In this document: piece by piece, positions 50,970 to 59,798 of the stretch | Layout of the letters: each line of letters begins with the position of its first letter | Position numbering within the stretch: position 1 is the stretch's first letter | Notes under the pieces: model-generated | Database searches by the model: none | Told to the model about the DNA's origin: nothing | Seen by the model: only the letters and a program-made list of their open reading frames with translations | Translations under genes and position numbers: made by a program | NCBI RefSeq assembly: GCF_030929615.1 | Contig: NZ_JAVFVU010000010.1 | Location: 1 to 64,000, forward strand | Direction of reading: 5' to 3' | DNA: 64,000 nucleotides | Source of the DNA: Dyadobacter sp. LHD-138 | GTDB lineage: Bacteria > Bacteroidota > Bacteroidia > Cytophagales > Spirosomataceae

Positions 50970-50996
50970 GAAGTCAAGTTTTTAAAACTTGACTTC
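50970..50996. terminator. Dispersed palindrome, copy 2 (convergent intergenic)
   Basis: GAAGTCAAGTTTT-T-AAAACTTGACTTC repeats the palindrome at 47012-47038 with only the central base changed. It is flanked by AAA on the left and TTTA on the right, between the convergent M28 and POT genes. Confidence 0.8.
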
Positions 50997-51008
50997 TTTA
51001 ACAAACCG

Positions 51009-52499
51009 TTACTGAATTCCTCCCATCCAGTTTTTCACCGGTTTCCAGAATATCAACAGCAATAATCCAAAACCTATAGAGAACAGGGTTACCTGTTGAA
51101 ACAAAGCAGGCATTTGCTGCAAATTTTCTTCATCGAAGCCACCGGCAAACAAACCTGCAATGAGGTTTCCAAGGGATGCAGCCACAAACCAGATACCCAT
51201 CAACTGGCTGACATAACGTTTTGGAGCCAGTTTGGTATAAGAACTTAATCCAACCGGACTCAGGCATAGCTCACCGATGGTATGAACCATATAGGTAAAG
51301 GTCAGGAACAAGGGAGAAACCAGTTCTCCGGTTACAGCTACCTTGGATCCCATTTCCATGATGAAGAAACCCGCGCCTACCAGAAGCAAGGCAACCGCGA
51401 ATTTTACGGGCGTGGGTGGATTAATCCCCTTCGAGGACAAGAATATCCAGAGACTTGCCATAATGGGTGCAAAGATCAGGATGAAAGTTCCATTGAAATT
51501 CTGGAACCAGCTGGATGGCATTTCCCAGCCACCAAAGGTCCTTTGGGTATATCGTTCGGCAAATATTTGTAAAGATGAACCTGCTTGTTCGAAACCCGAC
51601 CAGAAAATTGCAGCGGCCAGGAAGAAAACGATCAGTACAAGAACACGTCTTTTTTCAATAGTTGTCAGACCTCCGGCAATTAAGATATACAGGAAATAAA
51701 AGAGCGATACACTGACAATAATAACCCCTGCACCTTGGGCCAGCCCCTGGGCGGTGGTCATGTCGATGGTGCCGGTCCATTGTAAAATACTGAGGAAAGC
51801 AACCAGTGTCGCCACAATAGCATAACCAAGCTTTTTATTAGAACCTGATTTGGCGTCGGATTCGGCAGTTCGGATTTTCACCGGAGGTACATCGCCAAGG
51901 CCTTTTAAGTATTTTCTACTTCCAAAACGAAACACGATCAAACCAATTAACATCCCTATCGCCGCTGCGCCAAAGCCCATATGCCAGTTGATCTTTTGGC
52001 CAAGATATCCAACAATGGTAATCCCCAGTACGGAACCCAGGTTGATTCCCATATAGAATATTGAAAAAGCAGCATCGCGTCTTGCACCCCCTTCCGGATA
52101 CAATTCCCCTACAATAGAACTGATATTGGGTTTTAATAATCCTGTTCCAAGGGCAACGGTAGCCAGCCCGATAAAAAACAGGATATTCCCACCGGGAACG
52201 GCCAGTATAATATGGCCCGCCATGATGATAATCCCGCCATACCAGATCGCTTTTTTCTGACCTAAATAATTATCTGCCAACCAGCCACCGGGTAGGGTAA
52301 GCAAATAAACAGATGCAGTATAAAGTCCATATATCGCAGCACCCTCGGCAGCAGGAAGACCGATCCCTCCCCGTATATTATCTAAAAGAAATAGTAGAAG
52401 GATTGCCCGCATACCATAATAGCTGAAACGCTCCCACATTTCAGCGAAAAACAAAACATAGAGACCGCGCGGGTGCTTCTGGGATATTGTCGGATTCAT
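51009..52499 (-). CDS. POT/PTR-family proton-dependent di-/tripeptide transporter
   Basis: A 496-residue MFS-type membrane protein of the proton-dependent oligopeptide family. The proton-coupling motif ExxERFxYYG is present as AEMWERFSYYG (Glu20, Glu23, Arg24). The PTR2 signature is seen as RRDAAFSIFYMGINLGSVLG, with the peptide-side LLKPNISSIVGELY. Fourteen hydrophobic stretches fit the bacterial members with two extra helices. It probably takes up the products of the neighbouring M13 and M28 peptidases. Confidence 0.96.
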   Translation of the reverse strand: MNPTISQKHPRGLYVLFFAEMWERFSYYGMRAILLLFLLDNIRGGIGLPAAEGAAIYGLYTASVYLLTLPGGWLADNYLGQKKAIWYGGIIIMAGHIILAVPGGNILFFIGLATVALGTGLLKPNISSIVGELYPEGGARRDAAFSIFYMGINLGSVLGITIVGYLGQKINWHMGFGAAAIGMLIGLIVFRFGSRKYLKGLGDVPPVKIRTAESDAKSGSNKKLGYAIVATLVAFLSILQWTGTIDMTTAQGLAQGAGVIIVSVSLFYFLYILIAGGLTTIEKRRVLVLIVFFLAAAIFWSGFEQAGSSLQIFAERYTQRTFGGWEMPSSWFQNFNGTFILIFAPIMASLWIFLSSKGINPPTPVKFAVALLLVGAGFFIMEMGSKVAVTGELVSPLFLTFTYMVHTIGELCLSPVGLSSYTKLAPKRYVSQLMGIWFVAASLGNLIAGLFAGGFDEENLQQMPALFQQVTLFSIGFGLLLLIFWKPVKNWMGGIQ

Positions 52500-52680
52500 A
52501 AAAACAAAAGAGGTGTTTTATTTGGCAATAACGTTCCTGCCAGGTGGTTTTAATGGCGCAAGATAGGATAATATGACTAAATTTTAAATTATTATTTGTT
52601 TAAACAATTATTCCGGATTTGAAGCAATGCGCAATGGACATGCCGAAATAATGCAAAACTGTTGGCATGTATTCATGCAA

Positions 52681-52729
52681 ATGAAAAGCCGGACAGACAG
52701 GTTTTTATACTGTCGATCCGGCTTTTCAT
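52681..52729. terminator. Bidirectional terminator
   Basis: ATGAAAAGCCGG (52681-52692) and CCGGCTTTTCAT (52718-52729) form a 12 bp stem with an inner pairing CAGACAG/CTGTC. TTTTTAG follows. It ends the coiled-coil protein gene that lies to its right on the minus strand. The rest of 52500-52747 shows nothing else. Confidence 0.85.
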
Positions 52730-52747
52730 TTTTAGCTTTTTAATGTC

Positions 52748-53656
52748 TTATTTCACTGAAAAAGAACCTTCTCCCACTTTGAAACCTTCGGAATAGAGTT
52801 CGATGCTGTAAGTCCCCGATTTGAAAGCGCTGTTTTTATCATAAAGGATACTGACGCCCTGGTTGTTGTTGCTGTACATAACGTCCTGGCTGATCGTGTA
52901 ACCCTGTTCCTGGCCTTCATACTGGAATTTGCCTGATCCTGTTGCGTTGTCGGCAATGGTTGCCCCGCTTGGGTCAATTACCCGCATGTAAATGGTTTTG
53001 TTGTCTGCCTGGGTTAACGGATTTTTTTCTAAAATGAAATCAACCCTTACCTTGTCAATTCTTTTTGCTTTTACGTTTTCACCTTCTCTTATCTTTCCTT
53101 TAGATGAAATCGCGTATACCTTTACATTACGTGCACGCAACGCTGCTGCCACCGTAACCTTTGATTCAAGCTCAGCATTTTTAGAAACGACACCCGAAAG
53201 TGAATCTGAGACTGCTTTTTTGCTGGTTTCCAGTTCTGCCTTTTCCTGGGTCAATGTTTCTGTTTTGCTGATCAGTTGTTGGTTTTCCTCACGCAACTGA
53301 GCAATTTCTTCGTCTTTTTTGGTCAGGAAGCTTTCATAATCTTTGATTTTGTTGCCCAATTTAATCGTACCTTTTCGCAAAGCTGCACGGTCTCGTTCTA
53401 AATCGGCTTTGGCTTTTTCAAGTTCTTCGATATTTCCACCCAAGCCTTTTACTTCGATAATTTTGGCATCTAATTGTTTGGATATGGAATCGAGCTTAAT
53501 TTCATTCATCGCGAGTTCATTGACGCGCACTTCCAAATCAGCTTCCTGCTTCGTTGTGATGTTACGTTCCTGGTAATAAAGATATCCGAAAACAGCTGCA
53601 ACTACGGTCATGATGATTAAACCGATCACCAAACCAGTATTATTCTTATTTTCCAT
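52748..53656 (-). CDS. Membrane-anchored coiled-coil protein of unknown function
   Basis: A 302-residue protein with an N-terminal transmembrane helix (TGLVIGLIIMTVVAAVFGYLYY), a long coiled coil (about residues 30-170, rich in Glu/Lys/Leu heptads such as QLREENQQLISKTETLTQEKAEL) and a C-terminal beta-sandwich (about 180-302: NVKVYAISSKGKIREG, TIYMRVIDPSGATIAD, SGTYSIELYSEGFKVGEGSF). Similar proteins are common in Bacteroidota as hypothetical proteins. The topology places the coiled coil and sandwich in the periplasm. It has its own terminator; the neighbouring lemA-TPM genes end just upstream with another. Confidence 0.88.
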   Translation of the reverse strand: MENKNNTGLVIGLIIMTVVAAVFGYLYYQERNITTKQEADLEVRVNELAMNEIKLDSISKQLDAKIIEVKGLGGNIEELEKAKADLERDRAALRKGTIKLGNKIKDYESFLTKKDEEIAQLREENQQLISKTETLTQEKAELETSKKAVSDSLSGVVSKNAELESKVTVAAALRARNVKVYAISSKGKIREGENVKAKRIDKVRVDFILEKNPLTQADNKTIYMRVIDPSGATIADNATGSGKFQYEGQEQGYTISQDVMYSNNNQGVSILYDKNSAFKSGTYSIELYSEGFKVGEGSFSVK

Positions 53657-53746
53657 AAAATTTAATTTAGGTTAAACTTAATCTTGCTTAAATTCTATAA
53701 ATAACTGTGCCAGCATATACGTAGATGCGTTTCCCCACAAATGAAG

Positions 53747-53784
53747 AAAACCTATCCGAAAGCAGGCGCTTTTGAATAGGTTTT
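53747..53784 (-). terminator. Terminator of the lemA-TPM operon
   Basis: Read on the minus strand, AAAACCTATTC pairs with GGATAGGTTTT and the inner AAAGC with GCTTT around a GCCT loop, followed by CTTC. It lies about 70 bases after the first TPM gene's stop. Confidence 0.75.
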
Positions 53785-53853
53785 CCTGTATATGCCCCCA
53801 ACAAAGGGGAATTTAATGTTTTACTTTAACCAGATTGGCGAATAATTCCGCAG

Positions 53854-54615
53854 TTAGTAATCTCCGCCGGCACCACCTCCGCCGAAACTTCCGCCTCCAA
53901 AACCACCGAATCCGCCTCCGTCACCACCACCCCAGCCTGATGAACTTCCTCCACTTGAAAAGGTTGTCGGCCAGAATATTATCGGCCCGGCGCCTGAACT
54001 GCGATAACCACCGCCTCCTCCTCCGCCTTTATTTCGGGAGATAATAATCAGGATAATGACAAAGATGATGATGAAAATAAGCAGGGGGGATATACCTCCG
54101 CCATCTTCCTGTTCCTTTGGATCTGCTTTGTATTCGCCGGTGGCATATTTAAAAATTACATCAATACCCTTGTCAAGACCGCGGTAGTACATACCGTTTT
54201 TAAATTCGGGTGTGATTACCTGGGTGATGATCCGCTTGGCAATGGCATCCGGTATTGCGCCCTCCATGCCATAACCGGTACTGATGAATATTTTCCGGTC
54301 TGTTGAAGCCCAAAGAATAACAATCCCGTTGTTTTTGCCTTTTCCGCCTACGCCCCATTCCCGGCCCAGTTTGAGCGCGTAATCGGCGATAGGGTATTCT
54401 CCGGTTGTGGGAACTACCACAATGGCAATTTGTGAAGAGGTTGAATCGCTGTAAGCAACCAGTTTTTGTTCCAGCGCACTCACTTCGGTAGGATTGAGCT
54501 GCTTCGCGAAATCATTGACCAGGCGCGCCGGATTAGGCTTAACGGGAATATCCTGTGCCGAAACCCGGCAAAGGATCAAAAAGAACATTAAAGAAAAAAT
54601 AAGGTATTTTTTCAT
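53854..54615 (-). CDS. TPM-domain membrane protein with glycine-rich tail (YgcG-like)
   Basis: A 253-residue protein with a signal peptide (MKKYLIFSLMFFLILCRVSAQ), a TPM domain (about 25-150: LVNDFAKQLNPTEVSALEQKL, SSQIAIVVVPTTG, GVGGKGKNNGIVILWAS, ISTGYGMEGAIPDAIAKRI), a transmembrane helix (SPLLIFIIIFVIILIII) and a Gly/Ser-rich tail that ends GGSFGGGGAGGDY. This is the ordinary domain order of the family. TPM proteins usually accompany lemA, as here; members act in photosystem maintenance in plants, and the bacterial role is not settled. It is 8 bp from the second TPM gene. Confidence 0.94.
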   Translation of the reverse strand: MKKYLIFSLMFFLILCRVSAQDIPVKPNPARLVNDFAKQLNPTEVSALEQKLVAYSDSTSSQIAIVVVPTTGEYPIADYALKLGREWGVGGKGKNNGIVILWASTDRKIFISTGYGMEGAIPDAIAKRIITQVITPEFKNGMYYRGLDKGIDVIFKYATGEYKADPKEQEDGGGISPLLIFIIIFVIILIIISRNKGGGGGGGYRSSGAGPIIFWPTTFSSGGSSSGWGGGDGGGFGGFGGGSFGGGGAGGDY

Positions 54616-54623
54616 AGGTATAT

Positions 54624-55064
54624 TTACCCGAACGAGATGTTGTCGGGGAGTTCATTAACATCGTCGGAACGATATGGGAAATGAGTTTTTAATTGAATGC
54701 CGGCCTCTTCAATTCCTGCGCAAAGGCCCTCTGCATATTTGCTTTGGGAAAAATAAGTACGCATAAGATCTTTTGTGCTGTTCCAGAAATCAGCCGGTAC
54801 TTTTTCATTAATACCTTTATCGCCGATCACGGCAAACTTGCGGTCTTCATAGGCGAGGTAGAAAAGTACACCATTCTGCTCCTGGGTAACATACATTTTC
54901 AAAAGACCGAAAACTTCTTTTGCTCTTTCCAAAGCATCACCCGAAGCACACTTTTTCTCAATGTGTACCTTGATCTCGCCCGAAGTTTGTTTTTCGGCTT
55001 CCCGGATAGCGGCAATGATCTGCTTTTGTTCCTCTTCTCCGAAAAAAATGGAATCGGTAGGCAT
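54624..55064 (-). CDS. TPM-domain protein, short cytosolic form
   Basis: A 146-residue protein made only of a TPM domain (FFGEEEQKQIIAAIREAEKQTSGEIKVHIEKKC, NGVLFYLAYEDRKFAVIGDKGINEKVP, GLCAGIEEAGIQLKTHFP). It has neither a signal peptide nor a membrane helix. It sits between lemA and the anchored TPM gene, so the three form a lemA-TPM-TPM operon, a common arrangement in Bacteroidota. Its role is unknown. Confidence 0.92.
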   Translation of the reverse strand: MPTDSIFFGEEEQKQIIAAIREAEKQTSGEIKVHIEKKCASGDALERAKEVFGLLKMYVTQEQNGVLFYLAYEDRKFAVIGDKGINEKVPADFWNSTKDLMRTYFSQSKYAEGLCAGIEEAGIQLKTHFPYRSDDVNELPDNISFG

Positions 55065-55100
55065 AAGGGGAGTTGAAAGTTGAAAGTGGATACCGGTATC

Positions 55101-55139
55101 ACCCTTATTGCCTCAGGAGAAACCCGGTGCAATAAGGGT
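55101..55139. repeat. Hairpin between lemA and the short TPM gene
   Basis: ACCCTTATTGC (55101-55111) and GCAATAAGGGT (55129-55139) form an 11 bp perfect stem in the 83 bp gap inside the operon. It has no T-run downstream in the operon direction. It may reduce read-through or stabilise the lemA message. Confidence 0.6.
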
Positions 55140-55147
55140 AAAATGAA

Positions 55148-55729
55148 TTAGAATTGTACAGTCGGGGCTTTTTCTGAACCTGCCGTGGCTGTGAAATAAC
55201 CTTTCTGAGCAAATCCGAAAATGCCTGCAAACAGATTCGTAGGGAACGTTCTTACCTCCTGGTTGTATACTTTTACAACCGCGTTAAAATCGTTACGTGC
55301 TACGGTAATACGGTTTTCTGTTCCTTCCAATTGCGCCTGAAGTTCAAGGAAGTTCTGGTTTGCTTTCAGTTCAGGGTATCTTTCAACAGAAACCAACAGA
55401 CGCGAAAGCGCTCCACTTAACTGGTCTTGAGCTCCCTGGAATTTTGCTATGTTTTCAGGTGTAAGCTGATCTGCGCTTATGGTTGTAGACGTTGCCTTTG
55501 CACGGGCTTCGATCACACCTGTTAATGTACTTTTTTCGAAATCAGCCGCACCCTTTACGGTACTTACCAGGTTTGGAATAAGGTCTGCGCGACGTTGGTA
55601 CTGGCTTTCTACTTTTGCCCACGATTCTTTTACGATCTCATCCTTGCCTACCAGGCCATTATATTTGCCACATCCAACAAATCCGAAAATCAGGAGAATG
55701 ACAACAACTGCGATAAGTCCTTTTGACAT
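55148..55729 (-). CDS. lemA: LemA-family protein
   Basis: A 193-residue LemA protein with one N-terminal helix (LIAVVVILLIFGFVGCGKYNGL, possibly a lipobox at Cys20) and a long helical body with the family pattern KESWAKVESQYQRRADLIPNLVSTVKGAADFE and VERYPELKANQNFLELQAQLEGTENRI...VYNQEVRTFPTNLFAGIFGF. The function is unresolved; it is a membrane-bound helical bundle found with TPM proteins. The ATG at 55729 is used; an in-frame ATG 12 codons earlier is possible. Confidence 0.94.
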   Translation of the reverse strand: MSKGLIAVVVILLIFGFVGCGKYNGLVGKDEIVKESWAKVESQYQRRADLIPNLVSTVKGAADFEKSTLTGVIEARAKATSTTISADQLTPENIAKFQGAQDQLSGALSRLLVSVERYPELKANQNFLELQAQLEGTENRITVARNDFNAVVKVYNQEVRTFPTNLFAGIFGFAQKGYFTATAGSEKAPTVQF

Positions 55730-55853
55730 TGTATTATTTGATTTAGAGTTAATGATTGGGTTCAAAGTTGACCAAAGCTAGTAAAATCTTTAAGAAAAAC
55801 TACATAACCGGCAACGGGACCTTATATAGTGCTGCCAGCGGTGATGACAGGAT

Positions 55854-57050
55854 TCATTTACTGCCAACGCCGGAAACGTTATTCCAGCGGAACCAGTTGC
55901 CCGCTACGTTATAATCAACCAGGAAACTTTCGTAAAACATAGCGCCCCAGGTCCAGTTCAGTCCAAGTTCATTGGCCAGATAGTCGGCGGCTACGATTCT
56001 TTCAGCAATGGTTAAGGTGCCTGTTGAAATCAGTTTCGTAATGACTTTATTGACTGCCTCACTCTCGGTTTTGGCCGTGGTCCATTTTTCAAATAGAGGA
56101 AGATCATTCAGCCAGCGCTTATTGATTTCATGTTTAATTCCCCCCGGTTTGAAAAGCCTTGAGCCGTGACGGAGCAGGGTCCAGTGTGCAAAATCTCTTT
56201 TTAACAGATCAAAGATCACTTTTTCTACCTGGTTGTTACCGGCGTAGGGCAATAAGGACTCATAAATGTATTTTTGGGACAAACAGCCCAGCGACAACCA
56301 TGTGGATAATCCGTAGTCAATGATCGGCGTATCGGAAACCAATGTTTGTCCAGATTTGATGGTATTTTCAATAAACGTACTTAAATTAAGCAGTCCCATC
56401 GTTTCTCCGCCTTTTTGTGGCGGGCTTGTGTCAGACTTACTATGCTCAACTTCCATCGGGTCGATGGCAAGCATGGGCAGCGACGGAATCAGCCCCGCTT
56501 CGTATCCTTGTGGCAACGTAACTTTTTCAGGTTCCGGTGAAGCGGTTTTTACCCTGATATCCCCTTTTAGTGCTTCGTAAAAGTCATCAAAATCAAAAGG
56601 AAGTTTGGCTATGGGGAACGGAAGATCAAGTACATTGCCCAAAGTTGACATCCAGAATAACTTAATATCAACATTAACTACTTTCAGGTTTTTACTTAAG
56701 CTGGTTTCGACACTGGTTTCATCAGGTGCAATTTCTTTGCTGGTATATATGTACTGGGCACCATATTGTTCGGCAAGCTCGGCAATAATTTCTTCAGGTT
56801 TTCCGACACGGATCAACAGATCTCCTCCTTTTTCTCTCAGGCGATTTCTCAGATCCAAAACGGATTCCAAAAGAAATTGTGCCCTTAATGCGCCTGCGCG
56901 GCGAAAGCCAAATTTTGTCTTTTCAAACTGACGGGGATCAAAAACATAAACCGGAACAACCTCCTGGGCGATTTGAGTGGCAGAAAGGAAGGCTTCGTTA
57001 TCGTGAAGTCTGAGATCGTTACGGAACCAATAGATAATGCGGTGAATCAT
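55854..57050 (-). CDS. Divergent, C-terminally short cryptochrome-DASH/photolyase-like protein
   Basis: A 398-residue protein. The N-terminal photolyase domain is clear (IIYWFRNDLRLHDNEAF, VVPVYVFDPRQF, FRRAGALRAQFLLESVLDLRNRLRE, DLLIRVGKPEEII). The helical half has LSTWLSLGCLSQKYIYE and DLLKRDFAHWTLLRHGSRLF, and near the end LGLNWTWGAMFYESFLVDYNVAGNW. The strongly conserved FAD-pocket segment WxxGxTGxPxVDAxMREL is replaced by KWTTAKTESEAVNKVITKL, and the protein stops at NNVSGVGSK, just where DASH proteins continue with NDPR and some 80-100 more residues. No remnant of that part follows the stop codon. FAD binding or activity may be altered. The ATG at 57050 is chosen; 44 upstream codons are unlike the family. 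Confidence 0.85.
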   Translation of the reverse strand: MIHRIIYWFRNDLRLHDNEAFLSATQIAQEVVPVYVFDPRQFEKTKFGFRRAGALRAQFLLESVLDLRNRLREKGGDLLIRVGKPEEIIAELAEQYGAQYIYTSKEIAPDETSVETSLSKNLKVVNVDIKLFWMSTLGNVLDLPFPIAKLPFDFDDFYEALKGDIRVKTASPEPEKVTLPQGYEAGLIPSLPMLAIDPMEVEHSKSDTSPPQKGGETMGLLNLSTFIENTIKSGQTLVSDTPIIDYGLSTWLSLGCLSQKYIYESLLPYAGNNQVEKVIFDLLKRDFAHWTLLRHGSRLFKPGGIKHEINKRWLNDLPLFEKWTTAKTESEAVNKVITKLISTGTLTIAERIVAADYLANELGLNWTWGAMFYESFLVDYNVAGNWFRWNNVSGVGSK

Positions 57051-57238
57051 TGAAGGAGATAATAGAAAGAAAATTTTGATTGTTGTCCGTACAAGTATAC
57101 TAAAAAAAGCAATTCTTGCTTGTTCAGGGCCAAAAGAATCGGGTTTACAAGTACAAACGTTTGAAAACAACGAATCCAACAAAATAGTCGTTCAAAAACT
57201 ATCTTATTGGATCCGAAAAATTTCTGAAAACAGGATTT

Positions 57239-59260
57239 TTAGTAGCTCAGGATGGTAAATTCAGTGCGACGGTTACGCTGATGTTCTTCTTCTGTTTTAG
57301 CATTTGGAATAATCAGCTGGCGCTCTCCGTATCCGCGCGCCGTCATACGATCGGCATCAATACCTTTCAGATTCAGGTAATTTACCGCTGATTCGGCCCT
57401 GTTTTGCGACAGTGTCATGTTATAAGCATCCGTAGCGCGGGCATCCGTGTGTGAGCTGAGCTCAATTTTCATCGTCGGATTATCCTTTAAGATCTGAACC
57501 AGCTTGTCCAGTTCTATCGCGGCATCAGGACGGATATTGTATTTATTCAAGTCGTAATAAATGTTATCCAGCACGAAGGTTTTGTTTAGTTCCAGCCTGT
57601 CCAGTTTGATAGCGACATGGAAAGTCGTGTCGGTCAGTACTTTCGTTAAGAAAATTGGCGGGATACTGCGGCCATTCATCGAAAACGGTTCCCTTCTGCT
57701 GATAAATCCTTTGCGTTCAACCAGCAGTACGTAAGATCTTCCTTCTTCAACCGGTTGTGTGCCGAACTTACCGGCGGCATTGGTTTTTAGCTGGGCAATC
57801 TGCGTATCAGAAGTATCCGGTAAAATGTGTACCGTTGCGGAGTCAATAGGGGATGGGTTATTTGAATTGTCATAAACGTCACCTGCCAGAAAGTAACGCA
57901 CCGTTTTCAGTTTACCCTCGATATAATTCGGATTGTTTGGGTTCAAAGGATCCATCGGGTCTCTTTGCGCGACGGTGGTATCCGGTGCTTTGGGCGTGTA
58001 GAAATAATAAATATCATCATCGCCTTTTCCGCCTTCGCGGTTGGAAGCAAAAAAGCCCTGGTCTTTATCCTTATAAAATACGAGTCCGAAATCATCCTGA
58101 GGACTGTTAAAAGGCAGTCCGAGGTTTTCAATCGTGATTACGCCCTGTGAACGTGTTGCTGAAAACAAATCGAGCTTACCCAGGCCCGGATGCCCGTCAG
58201 AAGCAAAATATAACTTTCCACCCTCCGCTACATACGGAAACATATCATCACCGGCCGTATTGATATCACGCCCCATATTAACGGGTTTGCTGAAACGGCC
58301 CGATGCGTCGATATTGGTTCTGTACAAATCAATACCACCTGCGCCGCCGGCACGGTTGGAAGCGAAATATAAAGTTTTCCCATCCCGTGAAAAAGACGGA
58401 GAGCCATCCCAGGCCAGAGAATCGTTAATGGGCAAAATAGTCGGCGGCGTCCACTGGCCGTTTGCATTGCGGCTTAGATAAAGGTCCACATCGGTAGTCC
58501 CTTTTTTCTTTCCGGTATTTCCGCGTGCAAAAATTAGCGTTTTGCCATCGGGACTGAAAGCGGGAGAACCTTCATTGGCTTCGGGATCCAATATGTCCTT
58601 GCTGAACAAGTCTGTGGCGCCTTGTGTCTCGCCTGCGTCTTTTGCCAAAGCGATTTTATAAAGCCCCAGCATGGACTGGCCATTATTTTTATAGATTTTT
58701 TCTTTTTTGGAAGAAGAAAAAACCAGTTCATTGCCCAGTGGATATGGAGAAAATTCAGATCCTGTCGTGTTGAAAGGGACATTTTTCAACTTAACGTCAG
58801 GCATTTTTTCAATGCTCAGTTTATCGGTGATTTTCAGGATCTCAATTTCACGTAAAGCTCTTTCCTGTAAATTTTTCGGGCTGTTCGGTGCTTTTGCGAA
58901 TAACGAAAACTGATTGGCCGCCTCCTGGTATTGTCCCGCCGTTTTTAGGGCATAAGCATATTGAAACTGAGCTTCCGGATTGGTAACACCGGCATCAAGT
59001 GCTTTTTTATAGAAAGGGATAGCCTCTTTAAAGCGATTGGAAAAGCGGTATGATTCTGCAATCAGGAAAGTGGTCTGCACGGGCTCGTAGTTAGCCGCCG
59101 CTGCTTTCTGCAACCCCTTAATAGCGAGGTCATATTCCCCGTTATCAAATTTCTTCACGCCATCTTTATAAGCCTGCATGGCAGAATTACAGCCAGCCAG
59201 GAACGTGCCTAGTACCAGGATACTAATAACGAGGGTAAAATAACACCGCAATATTTTCAT
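57239..59260 (-). CDS. porE: PorE-like T9SS lipoprotein (TPR, propeller, CRD, OmpA domains)
   Basis: A 673-residue lipoprotein (FLAGC, Cys24). Domain order is TPR repeats (about 25-140: GVKKFDNGEYDLAIKGLQKAA), a PD40 beta-propeller (about 165-420: PAFSPDGKTLIFARG, PSFSRDGKTLYFASNRAGG), a carboxypeptidase-regulatory-like sandwich (about 455-545: AGDVYDNSNNPSPIDSATVHI) and an OmpA C-terminal peptidoglycan-binding domain (DNIYYDLNKYNIRPDAAIELD, SSHTDARATDAYNMTLSQNRAESA). This is the architecture of PorE, an outer-membrane-to-peptidoglycan component of the type IX secretion system, although other OmpA proteins in the phylum share it. The T9SS-tagged protease at 29622 shows the system is in use. 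Confidence 0.85.
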   Translation of the reverse strand: MKILRCYFTLVISILVLGTFLAGCNSAMQAYKDGVKKFDNGEYDLAIKGLQKAAAANYEPVQTTFLIAESYRFSNRFKEAIPFYKKALDAGVTNPEAQFQYAYALKTAGQYQEAANQFSLFAKAPNSPKNLQERALREIEILKITDKLSIEKMPDVKLKNVPFNTTGSEFSPYPLGNELVFSSSKKEKIYKNNGQSMLGLYKIALAKDAGETQGATDLFSKDILDPEANEGSPAFSPDGKTLIFARGNTGKKKGTTDVDLYLSRNANGQWTPPTILPINDSLAWDGSPSFSRDGKTLYFASNRAGGAGGIDLYRTNIDASGRFSKPVNMGRDINTAGDDMFPYVAEGGKLYFASDGHPGLGKLDLFSATRSQGVITIENLGLPFNSPQDDFGLVFYKDKDQGFFASNREGGKGDDDIYYFYTPKAPDTTVAQRDPMDPLNPNNPNYIEGKLKTVRYFLAGDVYDNSNNPSPIDSATVHILPDTSDTQIAQLKTNAAGKFGTQPVEEGRSYVLLVERKGFISRREPFSMNGRSIPPIFLTKVLTDTTFHVAIKLDRLELNKTFVLDNIYYDLNKYNIRPDAAIELDKLVQILKDNPTMKIELSSHTDARATDAYNMTLSQNRAESAVNYLNLKGIDADRMTARGYGERQLIIPNAKTEEEHQRNRRTEFTILSY

Positions 59261-59798
59261 ATGGTTATGTATAAATGCTAACGAATTGATAGGCGTTTAT
59301 GGGTTACAAAAGACAATACTACTAAAACAACGTTTGGAAATAAAATTCTGGATATACCGGACAAAATTTTTTATTCAAAATTTCATTAGTGCTCCCAAAA
59401 TAGTCATTCGTTGTCACAAAATAGTTATGAGGCTGTAATTATTACGCGAGAATCATTTGAAATTAATGATTCCCGAAAAATTATTTTACCCGATCACTTG
59501 ACCAATACTAAAATTATCTGCCCTGCGTGGCGTCATTTTTCTGATTTTTATTCGGGAGGGCTTCGGGCAATGAAATGTTGTTTTACATGCGCTCAGCGCG
59601 GAAATCCGGGTGGAAAACGATGGGCAAACAAGGCCTTTCAAATAAATTGAGGAGAATTTATGGGTGCTGCTGATAAAAAAAAGTATTAACATTTTGTAAA
59701 TCAGTCCAAGTCTGTTACTTTTGCAGTCCGATTTTCCGGAAAAACTGTTTGTAAAACAATCGATTAGTTGATTAACTAGATCAAAATCAATTTATTAA
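59261..59798. other. 538 bp intergenic region before rpsL
   Basis: No convincing gene. An inverted repeat GAATCATT-TGAAATT-AATGATTC lies at 59450-59472. A frame at 59411-59650 has unlikely composition and no recognisable motif. The str promoter is at 59693-59723. The remainder is AT-rich and unexplained. Confidence 0.6.
59693..59723 (+). promoter_or_regulatory. Promoter of the str operon (rpsL)
   Basis: TTTG at 59693-59696, 19 bases, then TACTTTTG at 59716-59723: an exact match to the Bacteroidota -33/-7 consensus. Transcription would start near 59730, some 70 bases before rpsL. Confidence 0.85.

Noticed and set aside
55854-57182. Longer start for the cryptochrome-like gene (57182)
   Set aside because: The extra 44 residues are unlike the family, which begins close to IIYWFRNDLRLHDN; the ATG at 57050 fits.
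59411-59650. 79-codon frame upstream of rpsL
   Set aside because: There is no recognisable motif, the composition is odd, and it overlaps an inverted repeat; nothing supports translation.
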